Assembly: GCF_947499295.1 (NCBI RefSeq)
Contig: NZ_CANMNP010000002.1
Span: forward strand, 62,001 to 126,000
Reading direction: 5' to 3'
Length of the DNA: 64,000 nt
Origin: an uncultured Roseibium sp.
Lineage (GTDB): Bacteria > Pseudomonadota > Alphaproteobacteria > Rhizobiales > Stappiaceae
The notes under the pieces were generated by a model. The model was not told where the DNA came from, did no database searches, and saw nothing but the letters and a program-made list of their open reading frames with translations. The position numbers and the translations under genes were made by a program. Positions 8,235-17,100 of this stretch are shown here, piece after piece (within the stretch, counting starts at the first letter, position 1; each line of letters starts with the position of its first letter).

Positions 8235-9578
8235 ATGTCGGAACTGATCGATCAAAGTGAATTGCAGTCACGCGCAGCACGGCTCGTCGAAGCTGCGCGG
8301 CAAGCGGGAGCCGATGCCTGCGACGCTGTCGCAGTAACCGGAGTATCGCTCTCCGTCGACGTGCGCGAGGGCAAGGTTGAAGAAACGGAACGTGCCGAGG
8401 GTGACGATGTCACATTGCGCGTCTTTGTCGGCAGACGCACTGCCGCCGTTTCTGCAAACCGTCTCGACGATCCGGACAGTCTTGCCGAACGAGCAGTCTC
8501 GATGGCCAAGGTCGCACCGGAGGATCCTTTTGCCGGGCTTGCTGATCCGGAGCTGCTGGTGAAGGAATTCCCGGTTCTGGAGCTGCTAGACGACAAGGAA
8601 CTGACAGCCGACGAATTGACGGACATTGCACTTGAGGCGGAAACGGCCGGTCTCGAGGTGGACGGCGTCAGCAAGTCGGGAGGCGCTTCAGCGTCTTGGC
8701 GACTTGCCGGAATAGTGCTTGCTACGAGCCACGGCTTCGAAGGGTCCTACATATCTTCGCGATACGGCATGTCTATGACAGCGGTCGCAGGCGAAGGCAC
8801 CGGCATGGAACGGGACTACGACTTCGACAGCAGGACTTTCTTTGCGGATCTGGACCGGCCAAAGGAAATTGGACTGCGCGCTGGTGAGCGCGCGGTACGC
8901 AGGCTGAACCCGCAAAAGCTTTCGACCCGAACAGCAAATGTCATTTACGAGTCCCGTGCAGCGCGCAGCATCCTCGGTCACCTGGTTGGCGCAATCAACG
9001 GTGCTGCAGTTGCTCGCAAAACAAGTTTCCTGAAAGACAGAATGGGTGAAGCGGTGTTCGCACCGGGCATTCGTGTTGTCGATGACCCCTTCAAGCGACG
9101 TGGTGCTGCCACCCGGCCTTTCGATGGAGAGGGAACACGCGCTGATCAGCTCGAAATGGTCAGTGACGGCGTGCTGCAACACTGGTTCCTTGATGGCGCT
9201 TCGGCACGCGAACTTGAAATGAAACCCAACGGCCGTGCTCATCGAGGTGGCAGTGGTACATCTCCCGGCCCAACCAACATCACCTTGATGCCGGGCGAAA
9301 AATCGTTGGAAGAGCTGATGGCGGATGCAGGCGAAGGTCTGCTGGTCACCGATCTGATTGGCCATGGTGTCAATGGCGTGACCGGTGACTATTCCCGCGG
9401 GGCCGCCGGTTTCTGGTTCGAGAACGGTAAGGTTGTCGAACCGGTCAGTGAAATCACCATCGCAGGAAACCTGAACGACATGTTCAAGCGCCTTGTGCCA
9501 GGCAATGACCTGGACAATCGCTATTCGAGTGCCGCCCCGTCTGTCATGATCGAAGGGATGGCACTTGCTGGAAGCTGA
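8235..9578 (+). CDS. pmbA: TldE/PmbA-type subunit of the TldD-TldE protease
   Basis: This 447-residue protein belongs to the TldD/PmbA (U62) family. It lacks an HExxxH zinc site, which marks it as the non-catalytic TldE/PmbA partner; the catalytic partner with HEAVGH is encoded at 14744-16168. The C-terminal segment GHGVNGVTGDYSRGAAGFW is the strongest family signature. In E. coli the heterodimer trims peptides such as microcin B17 precursor and CcdA. Here the substrate is unknown. The stop overlaps the start of the next gene by 14 bases, so translation is probably coupled with the phosphatase-like gene. Start ATG 8235 gives the expected N-terminus. Confidence 0.93.
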   Translation: MSELIDQSELQSRAARLVEAARQAGADACDAVAVTGVSLSVDVREGKVEETERAEGDDVTLRVFVGRRTAAVSANRLDDPDSLAERAVSMAKVAPEDPFAGLADPELLVKEFPVLELLDDKELTADELTDIALEAETAGLEVDGVSKSGGASASWRLAGIVLATSHGFEGSYISSRYGMSMTAVAGEGTGMERDYDFDSRTFFADLDRPKEIGLRAGERAVRRLNPQKLSTRTANVIYESRAARSILGHLVGAINGAAVARKTSFLKDRMGEAVFAPGIRVVDDPFKRRGAATRPFDGEGTRADQLEMVSDGVLQHWFLDGASARELEMKPNGRAHRGGSGTSPGPTNITLMPGEKSLEELMADAGEGLLVTDLIGHGVNGVTGDYSRGAAGFWFENGKVVEPVSEITIAGNLNDMFKRLVPGNDLDNRYSSAAPSVMIEGMALAGS

Positions 9579-10383
9579 TACGGGCAACAATCACTCCTGG
9601 CTCGACCTTGATCTGCGTCTGTTGGAAGACGCAGCGCGCAAGGCTGGAGAATTGGCGCTCAGTTATTTCGGACGCGACCCCGAAACCTGGTTCAAGGGGA
9701 ACAACCGCTCTCCGGTCTCTGAAGCGGACCTTGCCGTTGACAAGTTGCTTGCCGACGAGTTGCGCGGAGCGCGGCCTGAATATGGCTGGCTTTCAGAGGA
9801 AACGGCAGACGACAAAAGTCGTCTGGGCTGCGTCCGGACATTCATCGTCGATCCGATAGATGGAACTCGGGCATTTCTGGCAGGGGGCGACGAGTGGACG
9901 GTCTCCCTGGCTGTTGTCGAACAGGGCCGCCCGACCGCTGGTGTCGTCTTTTGTCCGCGCCGGAACGAATTGTTCGCTGCGCGCGCCGGAGGCGGAACCA
10001 CTTTGAATGGTGAAAAAATTTATGTTTCGCCACGGCAGGGTGTCGAAGGCGCGACCTTGTCTGGTCCCCATTCCATTGTCGCCAATAAAGATGTGATAGC
10101 AGCTGGATTTAGCGGTACGGAAATCTTGAGGTCACTGGCTTATCGCCTCGCCATTGTGGCTGCTGGGCGCGTCGATGTCGGCGCAGCGCGTGGTGGGCCA
10201 AGCGACTGGGACCTTGCAGCAGCTGATCTTTTGGTGCAGGAAGCGGGCGGCAGGCTGACCGACCTTTCCGGCCGGAACCTTGTTTACAACCGGACCAAGA
10301 CCGGACATCCCGGACTGATTGCAGCACCGGACGCGTTGATCGAACCGGTTCGCGCAGTTCTTGGCGAAATGATCAGATCCTGA
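9565..10383 (+). CDS. Inositol monophosphatase family phosphatase (CysQ-like)
   Basis: This 272-residue protein is a metal-dependent phosphatase of the IMPase/FBPase superfamily. Metal ligands are visible in WLSEET (E78/E79), DPIDGT (D96, D99) and WDLAAAD (D216). Relatives hydrolyse 3'-phosphoadenosine 5'-phosphate (CysQ) or inositol phosphates. I favour a CysQ-like role but cannot decide from sequence. The start is a TTG at 9565 inside the end of pmbA, preceded at 9552-9557 by GAAGGG with seven bases spacing; no ATG is available before the conserved region. It continues the same-strand run toward the lipid A genes. Confidence 0.82.
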   Translation: MLEADTGNNHSWLDLDLRLLEDAARKAGELALSYFGRDPETWFKGNNRSPVSEADLAVDKLLADELRGARPEYGWLSEETADDKSRLGCVRTFIVDPIDGTRAFLAGGDEWTVSLAVVEQGRPTAGVVFCPRRNELFAARAGGGTTLNGEKIYVSPRQGVEGATLSGPHSIVANKDVIAAGFSGTEILRSLAYRLAIVAAGRVDVGAARGGPSDWDLAAADLLVQEAGGRLTDLSGRNLVYNRTKTGHPGLIAAPDALIEPVRAVLGEMIRS

Positions 10384-10415
10384 ACGGATTGCACCGACAA
10401 ACAATGAGGATATCC

Positions 10416-10655
10416 ATGAGCGAAACCGACAGCCCCAAACAGCTGCTGCATCTGGTGTTCGGCGGTGAGCTGGAGTCGCCTGAAGGACTGACCTTCCGGG
10501 ATCTGGATCAGTTGGATATTGTCGGCATCTACCCGAACTATGCTGAAGCCTCCAAGGCCTGGAAGGCCAAGGCACAGGCGACGGTCGACAACGCGCATAT
10601 GCGCTATTTTGTAGTCCACCTGCATCGCTTGCTGGACCCGGATACAACGGCCTGA
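10416..10655 (+). CDS. DUF4170 domain small protein
   Basis: This 79-residue acidic protein matches the alphaproteobacterial DUF4170 family, with LHLVFGGEL near the start and YFVVHLHRLLDP near the end. No function is known. I chose ATG 10416 because TGAGGA lies five bases upstream; ATG 10404 and TTG 10389 are in frame but poorly placed. It lies 32 bases after the phosphatase gene and 26 bases before the acyltransferase gene, so it is probably cotranscribed with the lipid A genes. Confidence 0.82.
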   Translation: MSETDSPKQLLHLVFGGELESPEGLTFRDLDQLDIVGIYPNYAEASKAWKAKAQATVDNAHMRYFVVHLHRLLDPDTTA

Positions 10656-10681
10656 ACGGTCGTTTTTAGGCGACAAGAAAA

Positions 10682-11380
10682 ATGATCAAACGCCTCGGCC
10701 GCCAACCTTGGGTTCTTTCTGCAGTCGGCTCCGTGCTCGCCGGCTATCTCAAGCTCGTCTATCACACCAATCGCTTCACGATTGAGCCACATGGCGTTCA
10801 TGAAGAAACGGAAAGTGATCTTCCGGTGATCGTCGCAATGTGGCATGGCCAGCATTTCATGGTGCCGTTTGCCAAGCCTTCCAGCTGGCCGGCGAAAGTC
10901 ATGATTTCGCGATCTGCAGACGGTGAAGTCAATGCGATTGCTGCGCGCAAACTCGGGCTTGGTCTTATCAGGGCATCGGGCGGGCGAAACGCGCGCCAGA
11001 TCAAGAAGCGGGGAGGCATGCGCGGGTTCATCGAAGCTCTGCGCGCTTTGAAAGACGGCTTCAGCATTGCCATGACTGCTGACGTTCCAAAGGGACCTGC
11101 GCGCCATTCCGGCGTCGGCATTGTTCAGCTGGCAAAACACTCGGGCAGACCGATCCTGCCTGTGGCGGTTGCCACGAGCCGCAGTATTGAACTCAACAGC
11201 TGGGACAAAGCCAGCGTGAACTTGCCGTTTGGGCGCGGCGCAATTGCAACGAGCGAGTTGATCTGGGTGCCTTCGGAAATCGAGGATGATGCGCTCGAAG
11301 TCTACCGGCAACAGGTCGAGGACGGCTTGAACAAGGCGACGACGCGTGCCTATCAGCTTGTCGGAAGGGCCGATGGCTGA
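10682..11380 (+). CDS. DUF374 lysophospholipid acyltransferase family protein
   Basis: This 232-residue protein matches DUF374, a branch of the membrane acyltransferases. WHGQHFMVPF near residues 54-63 resembles the HX4D-type active region, and TADVPKGPARHSGVGIVQLAKHSG is the family's second conserved block. It has a hydrophobic N-terminus (VLSAVGSVLAGYLKLVYH) and is probably attached to the inner membrane. Its position directly before waaA, overlapping it by eight bases, suggests that it acylates a lipid A or phospholipid intermediate; this is inferred from context. The start is ATG 10682. Confidence 0.85.
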   Translation: MIKRLGRQPWVLSAVGSVLAGYLKLVYHTNRFTIEPHGVHEETESDLPVIVAMWHGQHFMVPFAKPSSWPAKVMISRSADGEVNAIAARKLGLGLIRASGGRNARQIKKRGGMRGFIEALRALKDGFSIAMTADVPKGPARHSGVGIVQLAKHSGRPILPVAVATSRSIELNSWDKASVNLPFGRGAIATSELIWVPSEIEDDALEVYRQQVEDGLNKATTRAYQLVGRADG

Positions 11381-12671
11381 TCGCCGTCCCGCTCTTGTGA
11401 CAGCCTATCGGGTCCTCGCGGTGGTCCTGACACCCTTGTTTCACTTTCTCTTCTGGTTGCGCAGCCGGTCGGGAAAGGAAGTCCCCCATAGAAAGTGCGA
11501 ACGGTTCGGCAAGGCCGATGTGGTCCGTCCTGAAGGTCAATTGGTCTGGATCCATGCCGCGAGCGTGGGTGAGACTGTCTCGGTGCTGCCATTGGTTGAT
11601 GCGTTGATCGGCAACGGCAGCAAAGTATTGTTGACCACGGTGACAGTTACGGCCGCGGAATTGGCGGAAAAACGATTGCCGGCCGATGCGATCCATCAGT
11701 TCATGCCTTTCGACGCACCGGCACCAATTGCAAGGTTTCTGGACAGCTGGCGACCGGACCTGGCCATGGTTGTAGAATCTGAGATCTGGCCTTGCCTGTT
11801 CGACGAACTGCGCCACCGGCCCATTCCCTTTTTGCTTGTGAATGGACGTCTGTCAGACAAATCGCACCGGAACTGGTCGATACTACGCGGCGTTGCCCGG
11901 TATTTGTTTCAGTGTCTGGACTTTGTATTGGCGCAGAGCGAGGCAGACGCCGACAGGTTCCGGCACTTGGGATGCAGCAATGTCGGAATGCCGGGCAACC
12001 TCAAATTCGATGCGGAAGAACCGATCCTGGATGAGGCCACCTTCGAGACAATGAAGGTTCAATTGGGTCAACGGCCGGTCTGGCTGGCAGCACTGACCCA
12101 TCCGGGCGAAGATGATTACGCACTTGATGCGTTCGATAAGCTTCGCAGCGTCTACCCCGATCTTCTTCTCATCCTTGTTCCTAGGCACCCAGCTCGAGCC
12201 GACCAGATATGCGAAATACTGCAGAGCAGGGGCCTGACCTATTCCCGCCGCAGTTCCGGTGGAAAAATATCGCCGGAAATACAGGTTTATCTCGGCGATA
12301 CACTTGGCGAGATGGGGCTTTTCTACCGACTGGCACCAGTTACATTTCTCGGAGGGTCTTATACTGAAGCAGGAGGGCATAATCCTGTTGAGGCCGCTTT
12401 ATGCGGATCGGCTCTCGTTACCGGTCCAAGGGTTTCCAACGCCAGAGCCGTCTATAAAGACTTCTGGAAACATGGGGCAGCATTGAGAGTGTCTTCACCG
12501 GAAAACCTTGGCGCAAGTGTCGAGGATCTGTTTAAAGATCCGGAAGCTGCCGAAGGTCAGGCAGCAAGAGCACGTGAACTGGTCGAGGCAGGACGGGGCG
12601 CTCTGGACAAGACGCTTGAAGCGCTGGGACCCTATTTGAAGACGACGGATACAGCTGGAGGTGCGGCGTGA
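11373..12671 (+). CDS. waaA: 3-deoxy-D-manno-octulosonic acid (Kdo) transferase
   Basis: This 432-residue enzyme transfers Kdo from CMP-Kdo to lipid IVA at the inner membrane. The N-terminal membrane anchor (VLAVVLTPLFHFLFWL) is followed by the conserved GKEVPHRKCERFG block and by WIHAASVGET, whose Glu is the known catalytic base (E67 here). The C-terminal GT-B half shows LVPRHPAR and FLGGSYTEAGGHNPVEAA. I start at ATG 11373 with GGAAGGG just upstream; this overlaps the end of the preceding acyltransferase gene. The stop overlaps the lpxK start (GTGA). Confidence 0.95.
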   Translation: MADRRPALVTAYRVLAVVLTPLFHFLFWLRSRSGKEVPHRKCERFGKADVVRPEGQLVWIHAASVGETVSVLPLVDALIGNGSKVLLTTVTVTAAELAEKRLPADAIHQFMPFDAPAPIARFLDSWRPDLAMVVESEIWPCLFDELRHRPIPFLLVNGRLSDKSHRNWSILRGVARYLFQCLDFVLAQSEADADRFRHLGCSNVGMPGNLKFDAEEPILDEATFETMKVQLGQRPVWLAALTHPGEDDYALDAFDKLRSVYPDLLLILVPRHPARADQICEILQSRGLTYSRRSSGGKISPEIQVYLGDTLGEMGLFYRLAPVTFLGGSYTEAGGHNPVEAALCGSALVTGPRVSNARAVYKDFWKHGAALRVSSPENLGASVEDLFKDPEAAEGQAARARELVEAGRGALDKTLEALGPYLKTTDTAGGAA

Positions 12672-13690
12672 GCAAAGCGCCCGACTTCTGGTGGCAACAA
12701 GGGTTTTCTGTTGCAGGGGCTCTCCTTGCACCGGTTGGTTGGATCTACGGCCTTGTTGCGGGACGGCGCATGCTGGCAAGGCCGAAAGCGGAAAGCCGGC
12801 TGCCAGTCATTTGTATAGGCAATTTTGTTGTCGGTGGTACCGGGAAGACACCGTTCGCGATCGAGTTGGCCTTTCGGCTGCGCGAAGAAGGCTATACACC
12901 CGGCTTTCTGCTGCGCGGCTATGGGGGCCGGACCAAGGGCCCGGTTCTGGTAGATCCTGACCGGCATGATGCCGCCGATGTTGGCGATGAAGCTCTGCTC
13001 CTCGCCCGCCACGGTCCAACGGTTGTTTCGGCGCTCCGCGCGCAAGGGGCAAGGCTTGCCGAAGAGCAGCCCATTGACATTCTACTGATGGACGACGGGT
13101 TTCAGAACCCTGCGCTCAAAAAGGACCTAAGTTTAATACTGGTGGACTGTACCGTTGGCTTCGGCAACGGCCGCTGCCTGCCTGCAGGTCCTTTGCGGGC
13201 CCCGGCGGAAAAGCAGATCATCAAAGCCGATTGCCTTGTTCTTGTTGGGGATGGGAATGCAGCTGAAACCGCTATTCATCTTTCGGGGCGCAGGGGACTG
13301 CCCATCTTGCATGCACATATTCGCCCTCAAAAGGACACAGCGCTGGAAGGTCAGAAGCTCTTCGCTTTTGCCGGGATAGGGCGGCCGCAAAAATTCTTCG
13401 AAGCGCTGAAAGACCTTGGTTATCTGGTAAAGAAGGTACGTGCCTTCGCCGACCACCACCTCTATAGCCAGGCCGATGTCAGAGCGCTGCTGACTGAAGC
13501 CGAAGAGGAGGGACTACAGCTCGTGACCACGTCTAAGGACATGGCAAGACTGGAGACGACTGAAGGCGAGCTCTTTCACTGGATCGCATCGACGGCCATT
13601 GTCGTGCATGTGCGCATGGACATCGACGACGAAGACCGGTTGATGAACCTAATCCGGGAAAAACTGCGACAGCGGAGTTTCAAGAGCTAG
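12668..13690 (+). CDS. lpxK: Tetraacyldisaccharide 4'-kinase
   Basis: This 340-residue kinase phosphorylates the 4' position of the lipid A disaccharide to make lipid IVA, the acceptor of the upstream WaaA. A hydrophobic N-terminus (AGALLAPVGWIYGLVAGRRM) is followed by the P-loop GGTGKT (56-61). MDDGFQNPALKKDLSLILVD carries the conserved DDGFQ motif. It starts with GTG 12668, overlapping the waaA stop by four bases, which implies coupled translation. It is the last gene of the run that begins at pmbA. Confidence 0.96.
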   Translation: MSKAPDFWWQQGFSVAGALLAPVGWIYGLVAGRRMLARPKAESRLPVICIGNFVVGGTGKTPFAIELAFRLREEGYTPGFLLRGYGGRTKGPVLVDPDRHDAADVGDEALLLARHGPTVVSALRAQGARLAEEQPIDILLMDDGFQNPALKKDLSLILVDCTVGFGNGRCLPAGPLRAPAEKQIIKADCLVLVGDGNAAETAIHLSGRRGLPILHAHIRPQKDTALEGQKLFAFAGIGRPQKFFEALKDLGYLVKKVRAFADHHLYSQADVRALLTEAEEEGLQLVTTSKDMARLETTEGELFHWIASTAIVVHVRMDIDDEDRLMNLIREKLRQRSFKS

Positions 13691-13701
13691 GGGCGGCGCG
13701 T

Positions 13702-13917
13702 CTAGCGCGTCTCCAGATACCGCTTCATAGACGCTTTGGCATCGACATAGGCTTCCTGCCGATCCACGGACCAGTATTTCAACTCATCAAGCGGAATCGT
13801 CGTTCCGGTCACAGCACATCGCACGAATGTTCCGGGTGTTTCCACCTGGTAGTCACCATCCAGGTAACGGACGCGGGCTTCGCTTGGAATTCGCGGATTT
13901 TCGTAACGGTTCATCAT
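13702..13917 (-). CDS. DUF2093 domain small protein
   Basis: This 71-residue protein has the DUF2093 pattern: ARVRYLDGDYQVETPGTFVRCAVTGTTIPLDELKYWSVDRQEAY. It is a small alphaproteobacterial family of unknown role. The single Cys (CAVTG) is followed by Thr-Gly-Thr rather than a metal-binding pair. It is convergent with lpxK, with only 11 bases between stops. Start ATG 13917; the second codon is also ATG. Confidence 0.82.
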   Translation of the reverse strand: MMNRYENPRIPSEARVRYLDGDYQVETPGTFVRCAVTGTTIPLDELKYWSVDRQEAYVDAKASMKRYLETR

Positions 13918-14015
13918 TGCGTCTGCTGCTGTGTTGCAAGGTCATGTGTGCCTGAAGACTTGTACGGTAAATTGACCGCCAAGGGCAAGTCGGGGCTTTG
14001 TTCGCTTGCATGGCA

Positions 14016-14243
14016 TCAGAACATCGGCGCGGTTCGTCGATCTCTTCCAACGAGATATCTGCAGCGGGACATGACCACAGCCCATTCCGGCAGTTCTTCC
14101 TGTGCTTTTTGCATTTCATGGTCACGGTCGTTTTGACAGGTTCCCATGTCCTGCCAGCGTTTGGCGTCCATCGAAACATCCTGACAGATGAGCAGGTCGG
14201 GCTCACAGGCAACCAGATGCATCGCGATGAGCACGGTTTTCAT
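14016..14243 (-). CDS. Small Cys-containing hypothetical protein
   Basis: This frame encodes 75 residues beginning MKTVLIAMHLVACEPDLLICQD, with four Cys in total (positions 13, 20, 36 and 61). It starts in an ATGA overlap with the upstream small gene and has AAGG seven bases ahead, which supports real, coupled translation. The shape recalls short alphaproteobacterial proteins with paired Cys and no known function. No motif allows a functional assignment. It lies ahead of DUF2093 with about 100 bases between. Confidence 0.55.
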   Translation of the reverse strand: MKTVLIAMHLVACEPDLLICQDVSMDAKRWQDMGTCQNDRDHEMQKAQEELPEWAVVMSRCRYLVGRDRRTAPMF

Positions 14244-14473
14244 GAGGCTGCCTTGCCGTTTTTAGAAGCCGATGGTTTGGCCCGACTGAAATCGATAGGC
14301 ACAATCATATCGTCGTTTTGTTCAGAGGGCCGCGGAGGGCCGGAAACACTTCCTGACTTGCTCAGTGCTTGAAGAATAAGCGGATGCAGTCCGTCGCCTC
14401 GCTGGGCAGCCAGATCATGAAAAGAACTGTAAGTCCCGCCAATGAGATCCTTGGGTCGCTTGGGCATGCGCAT
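14240..14473 (-). CDS. Small hypothetical protein coupled to the next gene
   Basis: The frame encodes 77 residues from ATG 14473 (MRMPKRPKDLIGGTYSSFHD...) and ends with its TGA overlapping the ATG of the next small gene. A TTG at 14494 would add seven residues. The sequence is basic at both ends, with LHPLILQALSKSG in the middle, and has no signal peptide or known motif. I do not recognise the family. The four-base overlap with a downstream gene that has its own ribosome site is the main support. Confidence 0.5.
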   Translation of the reverse strand: MRMPKRPKDLIGGTYSSFHDLAAQRGDGLHPLILQALSKSGSVSGPPRPSEQNDDMIVPIDFSRAKPSASKNGKAAS

Positions 14474-14743
14474 AGGTCTTTCTGTTCGCGACAAGTGCGA
14501 ATTTGAATGAGGGAATTTTTGAGAGGGCTGGCGAGGCCGCTTTAGAAGCGGTCAGGCTGACAGAGGATGTGAAGAATCCATAAAGATGAGTTTTAGAGTC
14601 AAGTTTAAAATCTCGCAAGTGGATTTCGAGGAATTCGGGGTGAATTGCGCGCCAAAAACCCTATGTTGTGTGTAACGCCTTGCTTGACGGTGGAAGCTCT
14701 TCCGGAAAGGCAATGGCCTCAAACGATTACGCAGGAAACAACG

Positions 14744-16168
14744 ATGACCATTTCCACGGCAGATCTCATTGAATCGTCAGGCCTTGGGCTGGAAACAGCA
14801 AAACGCCTCACAAAAGACGCCCTGGACGGTGCCGATGACGGTGAACTGTTTGTGGAATACCGGCAGACGGAAGGGTTGGTATTCGACAATGGACGCCTCA
14901 AGGGAGCCAACTACGATACGGCTCAGGGGTTCGGCCTGAGAGCCGTCGCCGGAGATGCGGCGGGATATGCCCATGCCGGAGACATTTCAGAAGGTGCCCT
15001 GAAACGCGCGGTCGATGCAGTGAGCGCAGTCAAGAAGGGCTATTCGGGCAGCTATGCTGCGGCTCCTGCAAGAACAAACGTGTCGCTTTATTCTGATGCC
15101 AACCCGCTCGGCGGCCCGAGTTTTGAAGACAAGGTCAAGCTTCTGCAGGAAATAGACGCCTACGCAAGGTCGGTCGATCCGCGCGTGCGGCAGGTGACGG
15201 CGTCACTGGCCGGGTCCTGGCAGGTTGTTGAGATCCTTCGTGCAGATGGTCATCTTGTCCGCGATGTTCGGCCGATGGTGCGCTTGAGCATATCCGTTGT
15301 CGCGGGAAATGAGGACCGACAGGAAAGCGGTTCGTTTGGATGCGGCGGCCGCGAAGGTTTCGACCGGTTTATCACGACGGAAAACTGGCAGGGCGGTGTG
15401 GACGAAGCCTTGCGCCAGGCCTTGGTCAATCTGGAAGCCGTACCGGCGCCGGCAGGCACGTTTGACGTTGTTCTTGGGCCTGGGTGGCCGGGTATTCTGC
15501 TCCATGAAGCCGTCGGTCATGGTTTGGAAGGTGATTTCAACCGAAAGAAAACATCCGCATTTGCTGGGCTCATGGGCGAAAGGGTTGCATCTCCAGGCGT
15601 CACCATCGTCGACGACGGCACAATACCGGATCGCCGTGGCTCTTTGACCGTAGATGACGAAGGAACGCCTGCCAGCCGCACCGTTCTGATCGAAGACGGC
15701 ATTTTGAAGGGATACATGCAAGATCGCCAGAACGCCCGATTGATGGGAATGGCACCAACCGGCAATGGCCGGCGTCAATCCTATGCTCATATTCCAATGC
15801 CGCGCATGACCAACACAGTGATGATGGCTGGCGACAAGGACCCGGAAGAGATCCTCGGTTCTGTGAAGGATGGTATCTACGCCGTCTCGTTCGGTGGCGG
15901 CCAGGTGGATATAACGTCGGGCAAATTCGTCTTTTCCTGTACGGAGGCCTATCGGGTCGAAAACGGCAAGGTCGGCGCACCGGTGAAAGGGGCAATGCTG
16001 ATCGGCAACGGCCCGGACGCACTGACACGTGTTTCCATGATCGGCAATGACATGAAACTTGATCCGGGCATGGGCACTTGCGGCAAGCAGGGGCAAGGCG
16101 TGCCGGTCGGTGTCGGTCAGCCATCCATGCGCATCAACGAGTTGACGGTAGGAGGGACTGCGGTCTGA
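14744..16168 (+). CDS. tldD: TldD metalloprotease subunit
   Basis: This 474-residue U62-family protein carries the zinc motif HEAVGH (H254, E255, H259) within LLHEAVGHGLEGD, so it is the catalytic TldD partner of the PmbA/TldE at 8235-9578. The C-terminus has the family block FSCTEAYRVENGK. ATG 14744 is chosen because AGGAA lies six to seven bases upstream and the N-terminus MTISTADLIESSGL is typical; a longer frame begins upstream at 14645. It stands alone in its direction until the HAD gene 14 bases downstream. tldD and pmbA lie close together but in separate transcription units. Confidence 0.95.
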   Translation: MTISTADLIESSGLGLETAKRLTKDALDGADDGELFVEYRQTEGLVFDNGRLKGANYDTAQGFGLRAVAGDAAGYAHAGDISEGALKRAVDAVSAVKKGYSGSYAAAPARTNVSLYSDANPLGGPSFEDKVKLLQEIDAYARSVDPRVRQVTASLAGSWQVVEILRADGHLVRDVRPMVRLSISVVAGNEDRQESGSFGCGGREGFDRFITTENWQGGVDEALRQALVNLEAVPAPAGTFDVVLGPGWPGILLHEAVGHGLEGDFNRKKTSAFAGLMGERVASPGVTIVDDGTIPDRRGSLTVDDEGTPASRTVLIEDGILKGYMQDRQNARLMGMAPTGNGRRQSYAHIPMPRMTNTVMMAGDKDPEEILGSVKDGIYAVSFGGGQVDITSGKFVFSCTEAYRVENGKVGAPVKGAMLIGNGPDALTRVSMIGNDMKLDPGMGTCGKQGQGVPVGVGQPSMRINELTVGGTAV

Positions 16169-16182
16169 TCCGGAGTGTGAAG

Positions 16183-16797
16183 ATGCCGGGCATTGAATTC
16201 GTTATCTTCGACATGGATGAGGTTCTCTATGACTACCGTCATGAAACGCGACTTGAACTGCTTGAGGAGTTGACCGGAAGACCGGCTGCTGAAATTGATA
16301 CAGCGGTCTGGGGCGGACCTCACGAAGAAGCCGCAGAAGCTGGCGAACCGGGAACTGCTGAAGCCTATCTGGCTCAATATGGCAGATTGCTCGGCTACCC
16401 GATCGATTTTAACACCTGGTGCGATGTCCGACGCCGAATGATGCGGCCGAGGTTAGAAGTGCTTTCCTTGGTGCAACGGATCACGGCCAAGGCCGATATC
16501 GCGCTTTTGACGAACAACGGCATGATGCTGAAGGCCGCGCTTCCTGTTTGTGCACCGGAAGCGTTCGAAATCTTCGGCGGTAAAGCCCATGTTTCAGCAG
16601 AGTTTGGACTGCGAAAGCCCGATCCGCGGATCTATCGGGCCATTTGCGAGAAATATGAGCATCAGCCAGACCGATGCGTCTTCGTTGATGACAAGTTGGA
16701 AAACGTCTCCGGCGCTGAAGAGGCTGGCCTTGTCGGACACCACTATTCATCGTGTGATGCGCTGGAAGCTTTTCTTTCAAGCCATGAGTTGATCTGA
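16183..16797 (+). CDS. HAD-superfamily hydrolase
   Basis: This 204-residue protein shows all four HAD motifs: FDMDEVLYD (D10, D12) as motif I, LLTNNG as motif II, LRKPDPRIY as motif III, and FVDDKLENV as motif IV. It resembles the YihX/phosphatase branch that acts on small phosphorylated metabolites; the substrate is not evident. Start ATG 16183 follows tldD by 14 bases with GGAG upstream; a GTG at 16177 is also possible. It is probably cotranscribed with tldD. Confidence 0.85.
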   Translation: MPGIEFVIFDMDEVLYDYRHETRLELLEELTGRPAAEIDTAVWGGPHEEAAEAGEPGTAEAYLAQYGRLLGYPIDFNTWCDVRRRMMRPRLEVLSLVQRITAKADIALLTNNGMMLKAALPVCAPEAFEIFGGKAHVSAEFGLRKPDPRIYRAICEKYEHQPDRCVFVDDKLENVSGAEEAGLVGHHYSSCDALEAFLSSHELI

Positions 16798-17100
16798 CGA
16801 CGGCAACGCAGACAGACCTGGCTTTTCGCAGGTGATAAGACGTTTCTGAGTGGCAGAAATGGTTTCCCGGGCAGCGAAATTCTGCGCATACCGCCAAGCC
16901 GATTGCTTTGCGCAGGGCATTTTGACTTAGCTCTTGAATGAAAGCAGAGGTCGGAGCTTGCTTCAGCGGCAGAAAATGCGAAGCAATAACCTGTATTGCA
17001 GCCATTTTGAGACAGGTTAAAGCCTGCAAATTTGCTACAGTTAAAAATGTCATCACAGTTTAACTGATTCCGGTCGCCGCAATCCGGTTTAGGAGAAAGA
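16798..17100. other. Intergenic region without a supported gene
   Basis: This interval between the HAD gene and the antiporter contains only short open frames without ribosome-binding sites. The AGGAGA at 17092-17097 sits just before the antiporter start. I see no repeat, and no hairpin with a T-tract. Confidence 0.6.
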
